A DNA stretch of 64,000 nucleotides from Ligula intestinalis (GCA_036362985.1 JAYGXS010000004.1:68064237-68128236); one strand, 5' to 3'; shown: positions 16,405-27,690, counted from the first letter of the stretch. Numbers and translations are program-made. Notes: a model not told the origin generated them from the letters alone.

Positions 16405-17870
16405 AAACGTCTGAGGTCCTAGGACTTTGAGTCATTATTTACCAACGTTCTCTTGGAAGAAACTACAGATATCAATTGTGCTTATTCCTCGGACACCCGT
16501 CTGTCCCCTTAAATATTACGGAACTTACTATAATTGTACACAAAAGATGTCCACTTCTTATTCAATGGCCAATTGTACCGACAAATCGACGGAGTCGAAA
16601 TGGGAAGCCCACTAGGACCTACCTTTGCTGACATATTTATGGGTCATTTAGAGTATCAAGTATCCTCCGAATTGGACAATGCCACACTCTGCAGACGATA
16701 TCTAGATAATATCTTTGCGATTGTGGACAACCAAAGAGAAGCCGAAGGATTATTGTCTACAATGAACTGTCTGCATCCTGAGACTAAATTTACCATGGAA
16801 CAGGAAAAAGAGAACAATCTTTCCTTCCTCACCGTTCACTTATCCAGACAGAAAGATGGTTCCATTACACGGACGGTCTTCCACAAGAATACCTAGCAAA
16901 ATCAGTGTTTGCATTATCTGAGTTTTGTTGCCACTCAATGTAAACAAAACTTGGTATATACTCTTTTCCAGAGGTCTAGAAAGATCTGTTCTATGGATAC
17001 ATTGGATGATGAATTAGCCAACCTTAAAGGCACCTTAATGAAGCGAGGATATCCAAGTCAGTTTATAGACAAGTATAGTAAACCTCTAAGACCTAAATTG
17101 ACTCAGCAATTAGCACCTAAAAGCCCGTTTTCATTTCCTTGCCCTTTAAGGGCGATAACATACATAACATACAATCAAAAGACGCCTTCTCAATGCCAAT
17201 GAAAGGATGTACTATGCTGCCGGTCTTATAATTTGTAATCCGACGAAGCCTTTACCAATTCCTCATGCGAAGCACGCCATGCCGTTGCACGCCACTTCAA
17301 ATTTTATCTATGAATTTGCATGCACTTGCGGATGCAAGTACATAGGGCGAACGCAACGGCAATTGGCCACTAGAGCTAAGGAACATTTACCTAGCTGGTT
17401 AATGCAACAAAAAAACAGAATGCTCCGTTCATCGATTACTGAACATCTGCTAGACACAGGCCATTCTGTTGACCCCAAAACGTCTGTCTGAGTACTTGTT
17501 CCAGCACGAACAACTCGCACCGTACGCTTCCTGGAGACAGCTTACATACGGCGGTTCAAACCCGACCTAAGCAAGCAGCTGGAGCATGTAGTAAACCTAC
17601 CTCTGCCTTGGTAACATTGGCTCACTGTTTACACATTTTCCCTCCTAAATTTTTACCTCAAACGTTTTTTGCCCGTTTTTTGCTGACTATGGTGTTTAAA
17701 CTTCTTATGTTATTGATTATCCACTTGGCCACTTCTTACGACCTTGTTTTTACATCGATTTTTTCTCTATGAATTCAATTTGTATTTTCTCTAATGTGAT
17801 TCAGTTAAACAATGAGAGGCAGCAACTGAAGAGCTCTCTCGAAATCCCATGGATTCAATAAATCCTGCTG
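16405..17870 (+). pseudogene. Penelope-like retroelement, lineage A, decayed
   Basis: RT motif A is DFESLFTNVLLEE (from 16423). Two in-frame stops (16510, 16528) precede HFLFNGQLYRQIDGVEMGS and PLGPTFADIFMGHLE, a hallmark PLE RT block. The catalytic box reads CRRYLDNIFAI, so the first Asp of the expected YxDD is retained but the second is Asn. After a stop at 16894 come NLVYTLFQRSRKI and KRGYPSQFIDKY. A frame change near 17203 leads to the GIY-YIG-type endonuclease: CTCGCKYIGRTQRQLATRAK, EHLPSW, SSITEHLLDTGH. The tail (17490-17870) matches 780-1120 and ends near AATAAATCC. Confidence 0.88.
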
Positions 17871-18006
17871 TTATTTTTATCGTTAAATACCGAAGAGATT
17901 GGAGGCGCGGCAAGCCAGCTGCATGGCTCTACTTGTAGAACTGCAGAAAGCCTGGAACGTGACCGGCAGTGACGTCAGAATGAAGCCGCTGGAGGATAGG
18001 CTAGCA

Positions 18007-18225
18007 AAAGTAACAACAGCAGCAGCAACAACAACAACAATAACAACAATAACAGCCACAGCAGCAAAAAAAGACAGCAGCGGAAGCAGCCGCCCAAGAA
18101 TCACCAACATAAGTGGCCGAGGTGGCTGCAACAGATGCAGAAGAAACAACAAGAACTGCAGCATCAGCAGCGGCAGCAACAGCAACAAAAGCAACGGCGG
18201 CCACCGTTGAGATCACAGCAAAAAG
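18007..18225. repeat. imperfect (CAA/CAG)n triplet repeat region
   Basis: Runs of CAACAACAACAACAA and CAGCAGCAACAA interspersed with AATAACAACAATAACAG. All three forward frames stay open because of the triplet periodicity, which produces low-complexity Thr/Ala/Asn-rich translations that should not be read as genes. Confidence 0.75.
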
Positions 18226-18971
18226 ACGCAGGAACCTTTTTGCAGATATGGCATCCAATTTACGTCATCATTGTTGTGTATTGAAAACGAAAAGCAGTTT
18301 GTAGGCAGGACAAATGTACTGTATGTAAAGCAGAAGGCTGTCCGTAGGCAAAATGTCATGTAGGCAAAACAGAGAGCTGTCTGTAAGCAGGACGTGTACT
18401 GAGGCCGAGGGCACAGTTCAAGTGTCGAGAGGGCGTCAGAGGCTGAAAGACAGCCAGTCGGAACAAAGACAGGGATAAACCCGCTGGCCAGGCAAGCAGG
18501 CTGACCAGTTAAAACAAGGAAATGGGTGCAAGTATGTCCGGACCTTCACCACCGCTAGGCGTGCGCATCGTGTCATGATGTCCCGACACTACGGGCTGGC
18601 ATACCCAGCAATTACCGTTTCGACAGTTGCACCAGAAATGAGAACTCCGACATGAGGCATATATGTGCTACCGGCGACTTGTTGGCAGTTTGTTGACTCT
18701 TACGCAGTTATGCCGTTATGACTGATAGAAGTTGACCTAGATTTTGATATCGACTTTCAGTCTACGCCTGCTGGTCTGAGGCATCCCACAATCAGCGCAA
18801 TAGCCACGTACTCATCATGTTGTCGCGTGCCTTGCCTTACTTGTTCGTGTAAAACAACAGCCCTTTCCCGAGGCTCTTGTTCGATTGGTTTCGGGAGCCG
18901 TCCACGCAATATGAATTTGTGCACCTCATGCTCCCGATCGGTTCGCTGCTGAACGCGAAGTTAATCAGTGT

Positions 18972-19330
18972 GCACGTAGTGACTAGCTCAACACGAAGTG
19001 CACTTGTGAACGTCTGTCGTGACTAGCTCAAGTCGAAGTGCACTTTCCATACGCTTCCTCTTTCTGGCCTCTGGAACACCCAATCACAGGCAGACTCATA
19101 CAGTACCTTATTTGATGACTGCCGAGCAGACCTCACTTCAGACGACGTCCGCTGGTTTGTGGTTATGCGGTCGTCTAATAGGCAATTTCTTCTTGCCTAT
19201 TCTCCGCTTCATTCTGTACAGAATAAATTCTTTCTTGCACTGTGGCCTTTGCATGACTTCTCTTCTCCAAAGGAAGTGGGCCTGAAGATCACAGTTGCCA
19301 GGGTTTAAATTACTAAACCCCGTGCGATAA
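18972..19330 (-). repeat. R1 repeat, subtype A
   Basis: It is read on the reverse strand. The + strand starts with the duplicated 3' unit (TAGTGACTAGCTCAACACGA, then GTGACTAGCTCAAGTCGAAG), followed by CCAATCACAGGCAGACTC and CTGCCGAGCAGACCTCACTT. It ends in the head (TCTGTACAGAATAAATTC, GGGCCTGAAGATCACAG). Confidence 0.72.
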
Positions 19331-19744
19331 TTAAACTGGCCTGAGGAGACGGCAGTAGTTAACACCTGTTTACAGGGTCCTTTGTAAAGTTCTTTTTTGC
19401 AGTAAGCACCGCTGAAACTCGGGTCAACCATAACGCCTGCTTTGGGAAGCCTTCACCTGTCGATTTCACAATCCTCGGCAAACCTTAAAATAGACTGATT
19501 TACTTCTGAGGAAATTAAAAGGCATCAACTCCCATACGCTAATTTCAGACGGCAGAACAGAACAGGACAGTGTATTGTAGGAGAGGGGGGGAAATGGAGG
19601 TTTGATCGCTGGAACACTTCAGATCGCCCCTCGAATTCATCATCATCCTCAGACACAGAATGGAATGAGGGCTGCAGTTTATCAACCTGCCCGATCTGTT
19701 TCGGTCTTTGAACCGTGTTCCTGATTAGACTTCGTCTTAGGGTT

Positions 19745-20095
19745 ACGTGATATCAGAAGCGACCGCTATCAGGTTGATGACGCCAGCATTGTGTGCACAA
19801 AAGAACTTCCTACAAGCTGCGCAGCTGGCGTGGCCAACTTTCACCTAGCCGCATGCATTTATTCGCGCTCTGTTTGTCTCTCCCCCTTCTCCCTCCCCTA
19901 GACTGCTCCACAAAACCCTGCCCTCATAACTAGTCATCTCTTATCGATTACCTCCCCCCTTTCCCACGAGTCACTTGTACAAACAGACGAACGCGTTTTA
20001 ACATTTACCTCCTTCCCATATTAATTTATTGGCCTGGCGATAATCTATCGAAAGTATACAAACGCTCGCCAAATACTCTTATGAATTGAGAAGTA
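19745..20095 (+). repeat. PLE lineage C 3' tail fragment
   Basis: It aligns with 62262-62585: GTGCACAAAAGAACTTCCTA, ATTCGCGCTCTGTTTGTCT, then ATCGAAAGTATACAAACGCT and CGCCAAATACTCTTATGAAT. At 62 kb this tail directly follows a PLE endonuclease domain, so this is the 3' end of the same family. Confidence 0.65.
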
Positions 20096-20375
20096 ACACC
20101 GACCTCCCAAATCCAACTACAGATAACATGTCTCCAAATTACGTTCCGGGAGTAGTTGACTAAAGGGAGTGTCGCAATAATGACTTCCCAGAACCTGCTA
20201 TGTGCATTAAGCCTCTTGCATAGGCCTAATTACCGAATATCCGATTAACGCCCTGTTAGTACATTTAATTCAAATAAGACTGCAAAAATTTTTTTTATGA
20301 GGAAGCTGAATGCCAAACTAAATGTATGCGAACTGCATGGCTCTGGTTAAAAAAAACTTCAGTTCCTGTGTACTA

Positions 20376-22284
20376 CAGTAGTCGCCGGTTATTAAGCCCA
20401 CCTTGGGCGCAGACAAAATTGGGCTTAATAAGCGGCGGGCGCCCTAACCAATTAGCTCCTGTCTTGGCACATCTTATTAATTTATCTTTCATGGAGTCCA
20501 AGATTCCTGACGGCTGGTGTTCGGTCAAAATCACTCCTATCCCGAAATAAAACCACTTCAATGTGTCCCAAATCCTTTCGCCCAATCGCCTGCTCTTCTG
20601 CACTCCTCAAACTTACAGAACGAGCAGCTTTGGACATCATTACACCGTTTTCATCCAATTTTTCTGATCCCTTGTAGTTTGCGTATAAGGCTAGGCGTAG
20701 TACACTAGATGCTCTTGCTCTGGTAGTCCACTCTGCTCTTAGAGACATGGACAAGAGATCTCGTTCATACGCATGTGCCTTTCTTGACTACTCCTCAGCC
20801 TTCAACACGATCCCGCGAAATTTTCGTCTTAATAAAACATTTGCATGCGGCTCTCCTGGGTGGGCCGCCTCTTGGCTTGGGGAATATTTTACTTCCCGCA
20901 CCCAATTCGTTCAGAGCGGGAAGCAAAAATCCACGATCCTTCCCAACAATTGTGGAGTTCTGCAGGGGTCTATGTTATCCCCTCATCTTTTTTCCCTCCA
21001 TACTGATGACCTACGATCTCCAAACGCATGTTTTTTTGTCAAATATGCTGACGACATGGTTGTCGGCCATCCTCTCAAAAGCCAGACCCATCTTCAAACA
21101 CTGAAGGATGGATTGGACCATGTCACAGCACGGTCATCAGAAAATGGCCTTCTACTTAATGAGCGGAAGTCAGACCAGAGTATCTTCAGGCTGCGACCCT
21201 CCTCTAGTCCTGAAACCATCGACTTTCTGCCCAGCAAGGTATCCTCCTTCCGATACCTTGGTGTAACAATAGCTTCCAACCTCTCATTTACTCTTAATAT
21301 TGAAGACCGTTTTATTAAATCCGCAAACTTTTATATTATATCCGCCGCTTGCGTTCTTATCGCACCCCGCAAACCCTCATCTGGCGTTTTATAGACGCTT
21401 GTATCCTCCCTCTCATTCTTAACTGTTCTCCAGTAACCTTTCTAGCACTACTCAAAAAAGACTTTATTATTATTAAACGTATTCTCCGCATACTCTCTTT
21501 AGCTGCCGGCTATTCCTATGCTTTTTTAGCTGACCTTATAATTCAGCGACAGTTCGAATCGGTCAAGAATTTCGTAGACCGTATTCTTAGTGATGACACT
21601 CGCCCTCTCCACTCCGAACTAATGGCTGCGAATTCTTCTCGTACGACGCGCCGAAACCTCCGGCACATTACATGTCGTACACCAGCCTACCAGAACTCGA
21701 TACTCCCATTCTTAGCACGCTTCCTCACGTGTGAAGAAATGGAAATTGAGAAGCTGAAGGCCGACCTGACTCCGTAACTGATGTGGTAACCGTGACGACT
21801 TCTTACTTTGAGTTTTCTGTGATCTTTGACCGTTTAATTTTGAGTTTTCGCACCCTTTAAGTTACTTTAGTCCTTGCTCTCTGTGAATGGAGCCATTTTT
21901 TGCTGAAAGTTTGATAGTATCATCAGAATAAAGTTCTTATCATCATAATCATCAGTTCTTGGTTAGCAAATCAAGTATAGGCACTACACATTACATACGT
22001 ACTGTATTATGCGTAGAGCTTGGTTATGTACAAGAAAAGAATGCTGTTTGTCTGTATTTTACGTAATAACAAAAACAAAAAATGATTTGCTACACGTAAC
22101 CGGTAACGCACGCAGAGAGGTGAGAATTTCACTCTATCCTGTTGGCAAACTGGGCTTTGTAGCCGGCGACTGGGCTTATTTGCCGGCAGATTTTGCTGTG
22201 TACAATTCCGTCCCAAGTTGACTTGGGCTTAATACGCGGCTGGGCCTATTAACCGTGGGCTTAATAACTACTTAATAACTACTG
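20376..22284. mobile_element. TA-flanked pogo-like MITE split by a LINE insertion
   Basis: The left end reads TA-CAGTAGTCGCCGGTTATTAA. The right end, on the reverse strand, reads TA-CAGTAGTTATTAAG and repeats TTATTAAGCCCA. The inverted ends and TA flanks fit Tc1/mariner-superfamily (pogo/Tigger-type) insertion. Only ~60 bp (20376-20433) and ~325 bp (about 21960-22284) belong to the MITE; the middle is an L2-like LINE. No transposase is visible. The boundary bases of the LINE are approximate. Confidence 0.6.
20434..21960 (+). pseudogene. L2-like non-LTR retrotransposon, 5'-truncated
   Basis: The RT starts at NQLAPVLAHLINLSFMESKI with PDGWCSVKITPIPK. A frame change gives FRPIACSSALLKLTERA, and another gives FAYKARRSTLDALALVVHSA. 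Motif A is CAFLDYSSAFNTIPR, motif B is CGVLQGSMLSPHLFSLHTDD, and motif C is FVKYADDMVVGHPL with an intact YADD. The C-terminal part continues at 21349-21777 after a frame change. The 3' end has AATAAAG and an imperfect ATCATCA repeat near 21910-21955. It has several frame shifts and is non-functional. It sits inside the MITE at 20376-22284. Confidence 0.82.
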
Positions 22285-22394
22285 TATAATGTCACCAGAC
22301 AAGTTGAACCATGAACATTCTTACTCAACCTGACCTGCGGTTTGATGGCTAACATATTACAAACGAGACTTAATGACAATACCTATCGAGGGGT

Positions 22395-22800
22395 GTTAGG
22401 GCTAATTGAGGTTAACCATAACGGCTACAATCTTCCAGGCCAGGTTCCTTAGAATCAGAAAGAGAAGTCTTGGGAAGGCCAGAGTTGTAGGAAGAATATA
22501 TTCTTGACAGAATTAATCGGAGACTAGTTAGGGCGAGGTCTTGACTACCTGAGTGCACATCTAGCCCCGAAGTGGGCCAGATCCGGAGTGATGTCTAGCG
22601 GCAGCCAGTGCATTGAGGTCTTTCCAGACAGGTTGAGTCCAGTCTACGAACACGGGCATCTTATTGGACGGATGGAGATCACAACGGGAAGGCAAGGTGC
22701 GCTGGCTTCCGCCTGGCCCGAAAGGCATGCCATCAACAGCAGTGCGGCGCGATGAGTCCGAGATCACATGTTCTCACAGTTTCGCTAACGCTCTCTACGT
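22395..22800 (+). repeat. R1 repeat, subtype B
   Basis: The head (GGTTAACCATAACGGCTACA, GGCCAGAGTTGTAGGAAGAA) is followed by a body shared with 25540-25960: GTCTTGACTACC, TCCGGAGTGATGTCTAGCGG and CAGCCA. Confidence 0.68.
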
Positions 22801-23108
22801 AACTTTGAAAAGAAAACGCACACTTCAGGAGTTTCGATTATTCCAAATATTCTATGTTATTCGGTTGGAACTTCATATAGTTCCAGGTGACCCCAAGCAC
22901 TGCCATCTGACCCACTTAGCAGACACACCGACAGCCGAGTATATGTTGTGTGTGTGAAGTGGCTGATGAGTGACACTGGGTTCTGGCACGTGTTGTGGTG
23001 TGCGCAGACAGGTTTGTCAATTGGAAGGGGAACGGGATAACTTGCACACTACAGGAAGTGTATAACAGCGTACTTACTCTCACTTGAGACCCAAAGCTAA
23101 CTACAGTA

Positions 23109-24095
23109 CTGCCCAGGCTTCGAGTAACATGCTGACATATGCGAAAGATTGATACTATCTCGCTAATTGGCATTGAGTAAGGTTGTAATACTGATTATCT
23201 TGCAGCCTATTGTCCAATCATTTCAGTCGCGACAGGATTCCGGATTTAAAACGACCTTCTTGCTGACCGCCAAGAAAATTTATGTACTGTAAAAAGTGGC
23301 TACTTAAGTAGTATGCATTTTTGTCATTGATTTTGACTGCCATTATAAATCCAAATACACTTTAAGGAAAAAATCAACGAATAAATTAGTGCTTGTACTC
23401 GTTTGTTCGAAAATTACACCTTCTTTAAAATTTATGCTTGAAGAAAGGGTAGATTCTTGTTTTAAATTAGTTCCTTTTTATGACATATTTTTACAACTGT
23501 GAGGTGCTCATTCATAATTCATCGCATCCACCAATTGATTAATGCTGCCTAGCATCTGTACGGCATGTTCCATATCTGTTACAATATTTTATGAGAACAA
23601 TTTGACTTCTTCTTCAAGCCGTAGGCAAAAACATACTTTTCCTTAAACAGGATGTACAGAGCGCGCACCTTCTAAACCTTGAGTTCACGTGTAGCAGTCA
23701 GTAGGTTTCAAAATTATTCGGCAATTTGGAAACTTTTATAGAACCAAAATATACCCTTTCTTTAAGTATAAATTTTAAAGAAGGCATAATTTTCTACCGA
23801 ACTAGTACACAAAATATTTTTTTCATTTCCGTTTTCAATAAAATATATTTGAATTTATAAAGGCAGTCAAAATCAATTATAAAAATGCATGCTACTTAAG
23901 TCGACACTTTCTACAGCACAAACGTTTGTTAGCGGACAGAAAGAAGCTCGTTATAAAGCCGGCTTCCTTTCATCACTGAACTGACTTCAGCCTAGCCTAC
24001 ACGATAATCAGTATTACAACCTTTCTCAATGCCGATTATTGAAAAGGTCTAAATCTTTCGCATATGTCGGCAGGTTATACGAAGTCTGGGCCATA
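23109..24095. mobile_element. foldback element with ~365 bp inverted arms
   Basis: The left end GCCCAGGCTTCG with CTGACATATGCGAAAGATT matches the reverse complement of the right end. Paired blocks continue: AAGGTTGTAATACTGATTAT, AGTAGTATGCATTTT, ATTTTGACTGCC, AATTTATGCTTGAAGAAAGG. The arms are about 23109-23480 and 23735-24095, with a spacer containing GTACAGAGCGCGC. No open frame. Three more copies lie at 45719, 48195 and 49770. No certain target-site duplication seen. Confidence 0.75.
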
Positions 24096-24194
24096 AGCCT
24101 AACGCTTATGTCCCTGGAATTCAGTGCAAGGCCGTCTATACTATTGAAGGTTTATATTTAAATTTTTTTACTCATTTTTAAGTGGTAGAGAGAA

Positions 24195-24422
24195 TTATGA
24201 ATGTCAAAAGAGATGATTGTCGACTACAGAATCTTCCCGTGTCAGGAGTCAGGAAAGACCAATTAGGGAGGGCAGTGTACTGTAGAAGAGAGCTAACACC
24301 AAGGCTCAGCAGAGAAGCAGCTGTTCAAAGAACAAAGGCCAGAAGTTGCATGTGTGTTCTGTGCTTCTGCGCTGGGTAACAGGGTCCGATATCGTCCTTC
24401 AGCCAATCAGGAAATGGTGCAC
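24195..24422 (+). repeat. repeat F, copy 2
   Basis: It aligns with 11860-12072, sharing AGTGTACTG, GAGAGCTAACACCAAGGCTC, TGTGTTCTGTGCTTCTGCG and CAGCCAATCAGGAAATGG. Confidence 0.5.
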
Positions 24423-25065
24423 AGGGGCACCAAGCTCGCTAGGCCAAAGGGCCTAGTGCGCGAGGCATTACCCGACTGCAAGGTGACGATGCGGATGGCT
24501 TGACAAGGAGCGAGGTTTTGCGGTGACAGAAAAGAGTAGTCAGCAATAAAAGGCGCTGATCTTAGCACTGCCACAGTACCCCACGGCTAGGCTGAAGGTG
24601 GCGTAAGGAAAACGACGCCAACGGAGATTTACAGGTTTAAACAGGAAGTGAAACTAGACGGTTGGGGAATTGAAAGTGGCGCCCACTACGAGTAATGTAT
24701 TCCGGAGTCGCAGAGCAAGATTGTGTTGTGGTAAGAATGCTAGAGGTTGATAAGGGAGGGGTGAGCATCGCTGGCAGAAAAAAATGGTGAAAGAGGGAAC
24801 AGATGGGATGGACGGATAAAGCATCTGGAGCAGGAGAAAGGGGACCATATGGCTCGTCCGGCGGAATGTCCGGAACTGCAGCTTTGAGGGGTCTATGCTC
24901 ACGATCCCTCTCGTCTCTGGAGCAGAGACCACCATAATGTCAGTGGTCCTGCCCTAAATAGTAGCAGTGTGAGCTCCAAAGGCACCATGGACAGACGAGT
25001 GTGTTCTATAACAGATCGATGTACGCGTATCTGTCACTGTATATCCTTGATCAAATACCGGCAAG

Positions 25066-25200
25066 ACGGCGAGCTCGTAGCTTCAAGGTTAGGGCGTAAG
25101 TTCAAGCCTCGGGTCTGACGCCACTTGGGTCTAGCCATAACTGGCTGACGACGGCTAATAAGCCAGAAATGGCCATTCTAGTCTCCCTAGTCTTTGTCGG
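25066..25200 (+). repeat. tRNA-like plus hammerhead SINE-like unit
   Basis: A pol III-like A box (TAGCTTCAAGG) and B box (GTTCAAGCC) lie only ~20 bp apart, so the anticodon region seems deleted. They are followed within 40 bp by a hammerhead motif (25140-25182). The arrangement recalls the schistosome Sm-alpha element, a tRNA-related repeat with a hammerhead. The pol III assignment is inference. Confidence 0.45.
25140..25182 (+). ncRNA. hammerhead ribozyme-like motif (type I)
   Basis: Helix I: ACUGG pairs with CUAGU. Core CUGACGA. Helix II: GGCU-AAUA-AGCC, with a C.A mismatch next to the core. Then GAA and helix III AU-GGCC-AU (2 bp with a palindromic loop), with U at position 17 before CUAGU. 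All core positions are present. Related motifs at 61258 and 59743 vary in the helices but keep the fold. Confidence 0.62.
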
Positions 25201-25539
25201 TTATACTTTTCTGCCTATAGTAGGAAGTGTATGGCTGTGTCTTAACCCTAACCGGATCCCCAAAGCTAGCCCTAAGCCTAAAACCTATATTAATTGCGAG
25301 ACCGTCTGTATTACCGAAGATTTCTATTCACGTGTTCTACTCATTTAAAAGTAGGAGATAGGAGTATGAGAATGAGAGTAAAATTTACGGCGTAGCGCAC
25401 ATGACACCGGATACCCTTATTGGGTTTAGCCCTCGCGTAGATGCGATTACCGGAGTAGAGGCACCAGGCAAAACTCAGCCATGGAAAACTCCAACTGAGA
25501 ACTGGGAACTAGTTAAAGACGGTTAGAAGCGCATGTATC

Positions 25540-25960
25540 GCTGGAATTAAAGGAGTTAGCCCTGGCAAACGCGATCTTCAGGCCCGGTCCCTTAAGAGGT
25601 AAGAGAAGTCATGGTAAGGCCAGAGTGATAGGGATAGTGTCTTCTGTACAGATGTAAAGTAAAAAAGGTAGAACGAAGTCTTGACTACCGAAATGTACGT
25701 CTAGCCTAGAGCAAGGGCTAGGTCCGGAGTGATGTCTAGCGGCAGCCATGGCCTTGGGGTCTGTCCGGATGGATTAAGGTCTATTCACTGTGGGTTGAGG
25801 CCAGAACAGTGGAAGACACAGTGCGTGCGTTCGATACCAGTGGTGGTCATGTGTCCTTTTGCGCATGGCCCGAGACACGCGATAAAACTGCCTTCGCACG
25901 AAGTCCTATGGTCTGAGTGACCTCGTCTGTAGCGTCAAAAGTTAGGAGGGCTTCGGGCAT
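25540..25960 (+). repeat. R1 repeat, subtype B
   Basis: Head: AAACGCGATCTTCAGGCCCG and TCTTCTGTACAG. Body: TCCGGAGTGATGTCTAGCGG. Tail: AAACTGCCTTCGCACGAAGT and CTATGGTCTGAGTGACC. It shares the body with 22395 and the tail with 10243. Confidence 0.68.
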
Positions 25961-26447
25961 TAAACAACCTGCCACTCCTACGTAGTACACTCCCTGGCTG
26001 GGCACCCCCGATACAAATGCGAATTCTTTTTTCCTCCATTACATTTTATACTGGTGCTCTAAGACCGCTAAGTCGCTGGCTGCTTTTACTCCCACAATTA
26101 ACTTCAATTTCTGATTGGTTCAAGCACTCTGCCTTTCCCAAATCAGTACTGTCAAAGGACATGTACTAAGTGCGCGCGCGCGTAAATTTTACCCTTAGAT
26201 AACATGCTACACCCCCTGCCTTCTGCATGTGCATATGTGTGCCTATTTTCGTCTTTCCTTCTGTGTCCGAAACTGCGTCAATACTTCGCCACCCCGTCTG
26301 CGCGCTTCTCTCATGTTCGATGTACATGCCTCTGACACGTACTAGAGGAAGACTTTGCGTCGTGCTAGCAACATGCGCCCAGTCTCATATCTAGTCGGTT
26401 TGGCTTTAAAAAGCCATCGGTTTCAGAAGAAGGGAGAAGAGAACGGG

Positions 26448-26652
26448 ATCGAGAAGATGAAGAATCGATCCCTGGGACAATAGGTTTACTCGCCTGACGT
26501 TTCGACATCCGTCGCGGATTCATCCTCAGAAACATGAATAGATAACAGTAACAGTACTGTTTTTTATTCATGTCTCTGCTGATGAATCCGCGACGGATGT
26601 CGAAACGTTAGGTGAATAAACATATCGTCCAGCAATCGAGTCTTCTTCTTCT
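26448..26652. repeat. ~90 bp imperfect inverted repeat with hammerhead-like hairpin
   Basis: The arms, ~26448-26540 and ~26565-26652, pair around a ~25 bp spacer. Each arm carries ATCCGCGACGGATGTCGAAA followed by CGT(C/T)AGG and a GAATAAAC- or GAGTAAAC-type block. The same CGAAACGTCAGG hairpin ends a PLE at 58990-59065. The flanking TCTTCTTCTTCTC is likewise shared with 36765-36790. Confidence 0.6.
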
Positions 26653-27173
26653 CAATTGCTTACTGGGACACGCATGTTCGCTTTTATTGGCAGAACGGAA
26701 ATATTCACCCGTTACTTGCTTTCACAGTATAAACAACCAAATGCGCCTTGAAGTATCGCCAACATTGGTTGTTGTGACGGGGAAAGTTGGCGGTCGGCAA
26801 GTTGTTTTGGTCCTCTTTGAAGCACCTCTCCTCCCCCCGGCAGAACAGGGGCGTAACAACTACCCGCTACCCCTTAATACAGGTGGGGCTGCGCCAAATT
26901 CCAGGTACCTAAGGGCGACATATTTTGAAATACGAGGCAAAATAACTCACTTTATCTGTGCGTAGATTCTCGAGGTTGGCAAAGAACGAAAGGAAAGACA
27001 GGGATCTTAGCTGTTTCGTACTTATATATGTTGATAGTGTGAGACTAAACGATCTGGGTTCGGAACGCAAAGATCATATTGTGCTTTTCAGCTCACCTTA
27101 GAGCCCTTGCAGGCAGTCGCATATCGACTTGTGGTGTTTTCGTGGGTGGTATTGACTTACGAATAAAAGAAGG

Positions 27174-27304
27174 CTTGGCAGATTTGCTTAATTCGTGTTG
27201 ACCCAATTGTGAAAAAACTCGAGGCATTCAGCGGGATTTGAACCCGCGTATCAGAGAAGGCCTTTACCGGCCAACGCAACTCAAGCAAATCTGCCAAACC
27301 TCCT
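27174..27304 (-). repeat. tRNA-derived SINE with inverted ends, copy 1
   Basis: On the reverse strand, GCGTTGGCCGGTAAAGGCC is followed by the B box GGGTTCAAATCCCGC and TTTTTTCAC. The outer edges are inverted repeats: TTGGCAGATTTGCTTAATTC on the left and AGCAAATCTGCCAA on the right. The 5' half of the tRNA (A box) is missing. Confidence 0.65.
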
Positions 27305-27394
27305 AATAATTAAGTCAGTCTAGTAGTCATTCTGGTGGATTCTAGACGATTGCTTAAGGAATCCTGCTTGGCCAGTCAGCTTGCTGTTCCGTGT

Positions 27395-27605
27395 TGGTGG
27401 ATTCCATACGAGCGCTAGAATTGGACGGGTAATATCGACCCAAGTGTGATTAAATTCATGGGGTGAGGCGGGGTGTTCGTAGCTTAGTGGTTTGAGCGTT
27501 GGCCGCCGGTAAAGGCCTTCTTTGATACGCAGGTTCAAATCCCGTCAAACGCCTTGAGTTTTTTCACAATTTGGTCAGCTCAAATTACGAATAAAAAACC
27601 ATAAG
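27395..27605 (+). repeat. tRNA-derived SINE, copy 2
   Basis: 5' leader GGTGGATTCCATACGAGCGC and CGACCCAAGTGTGATTAAAT; A box TAGCTTAGTGG; B box GGTTCAAATCCCG; then TTTTTTCACAATTTGGTCAG. The leader matches the start of the copy at 41885-42095. It is a tRNA-like head, not a functional tRNA, because the acceptor stem does not close properly. Confidence 0.7.
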
Positions 27606-27639
27606 AATGACCTTCAGTATATGACCTACCACACGCCAA

Positions 27640-27690
27640 ATACCGAATATTGAGAAAGACTGCTAATTACTCGCAAACAAACACCAATGA
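27640..27690. repeat. fragment of foldback element end
   Basis: GAGAAAGACTGCTAATTACT and CGCAAACAAACAC resemble the outer end of the foldback copy at 49770-51448 (GAAAGACTGCTAATCACTCG on its reverse strand). Confidence 0.35.

Noticed and set aside
17883..18258. Leu/Val/Ala-rich and Thr/Ala-rich long frames on both strands
   Set aside because: Products of the (CAA/CAG)n triplet repeat, open in several frames at once.
19570..19645. reverse-strand CTGAGGATGATG...TTCCAGCGATC as another PLE 3'-end hairpin
   Set aside because: Similar wording to lineage B tails, but no hairpin and no CGAAA segment; too weak to list.
22965..23000. CTGATGA near 22965 as a hammerhead
   Set aside because: No GAAA segment or pairing helices at the required spacing.
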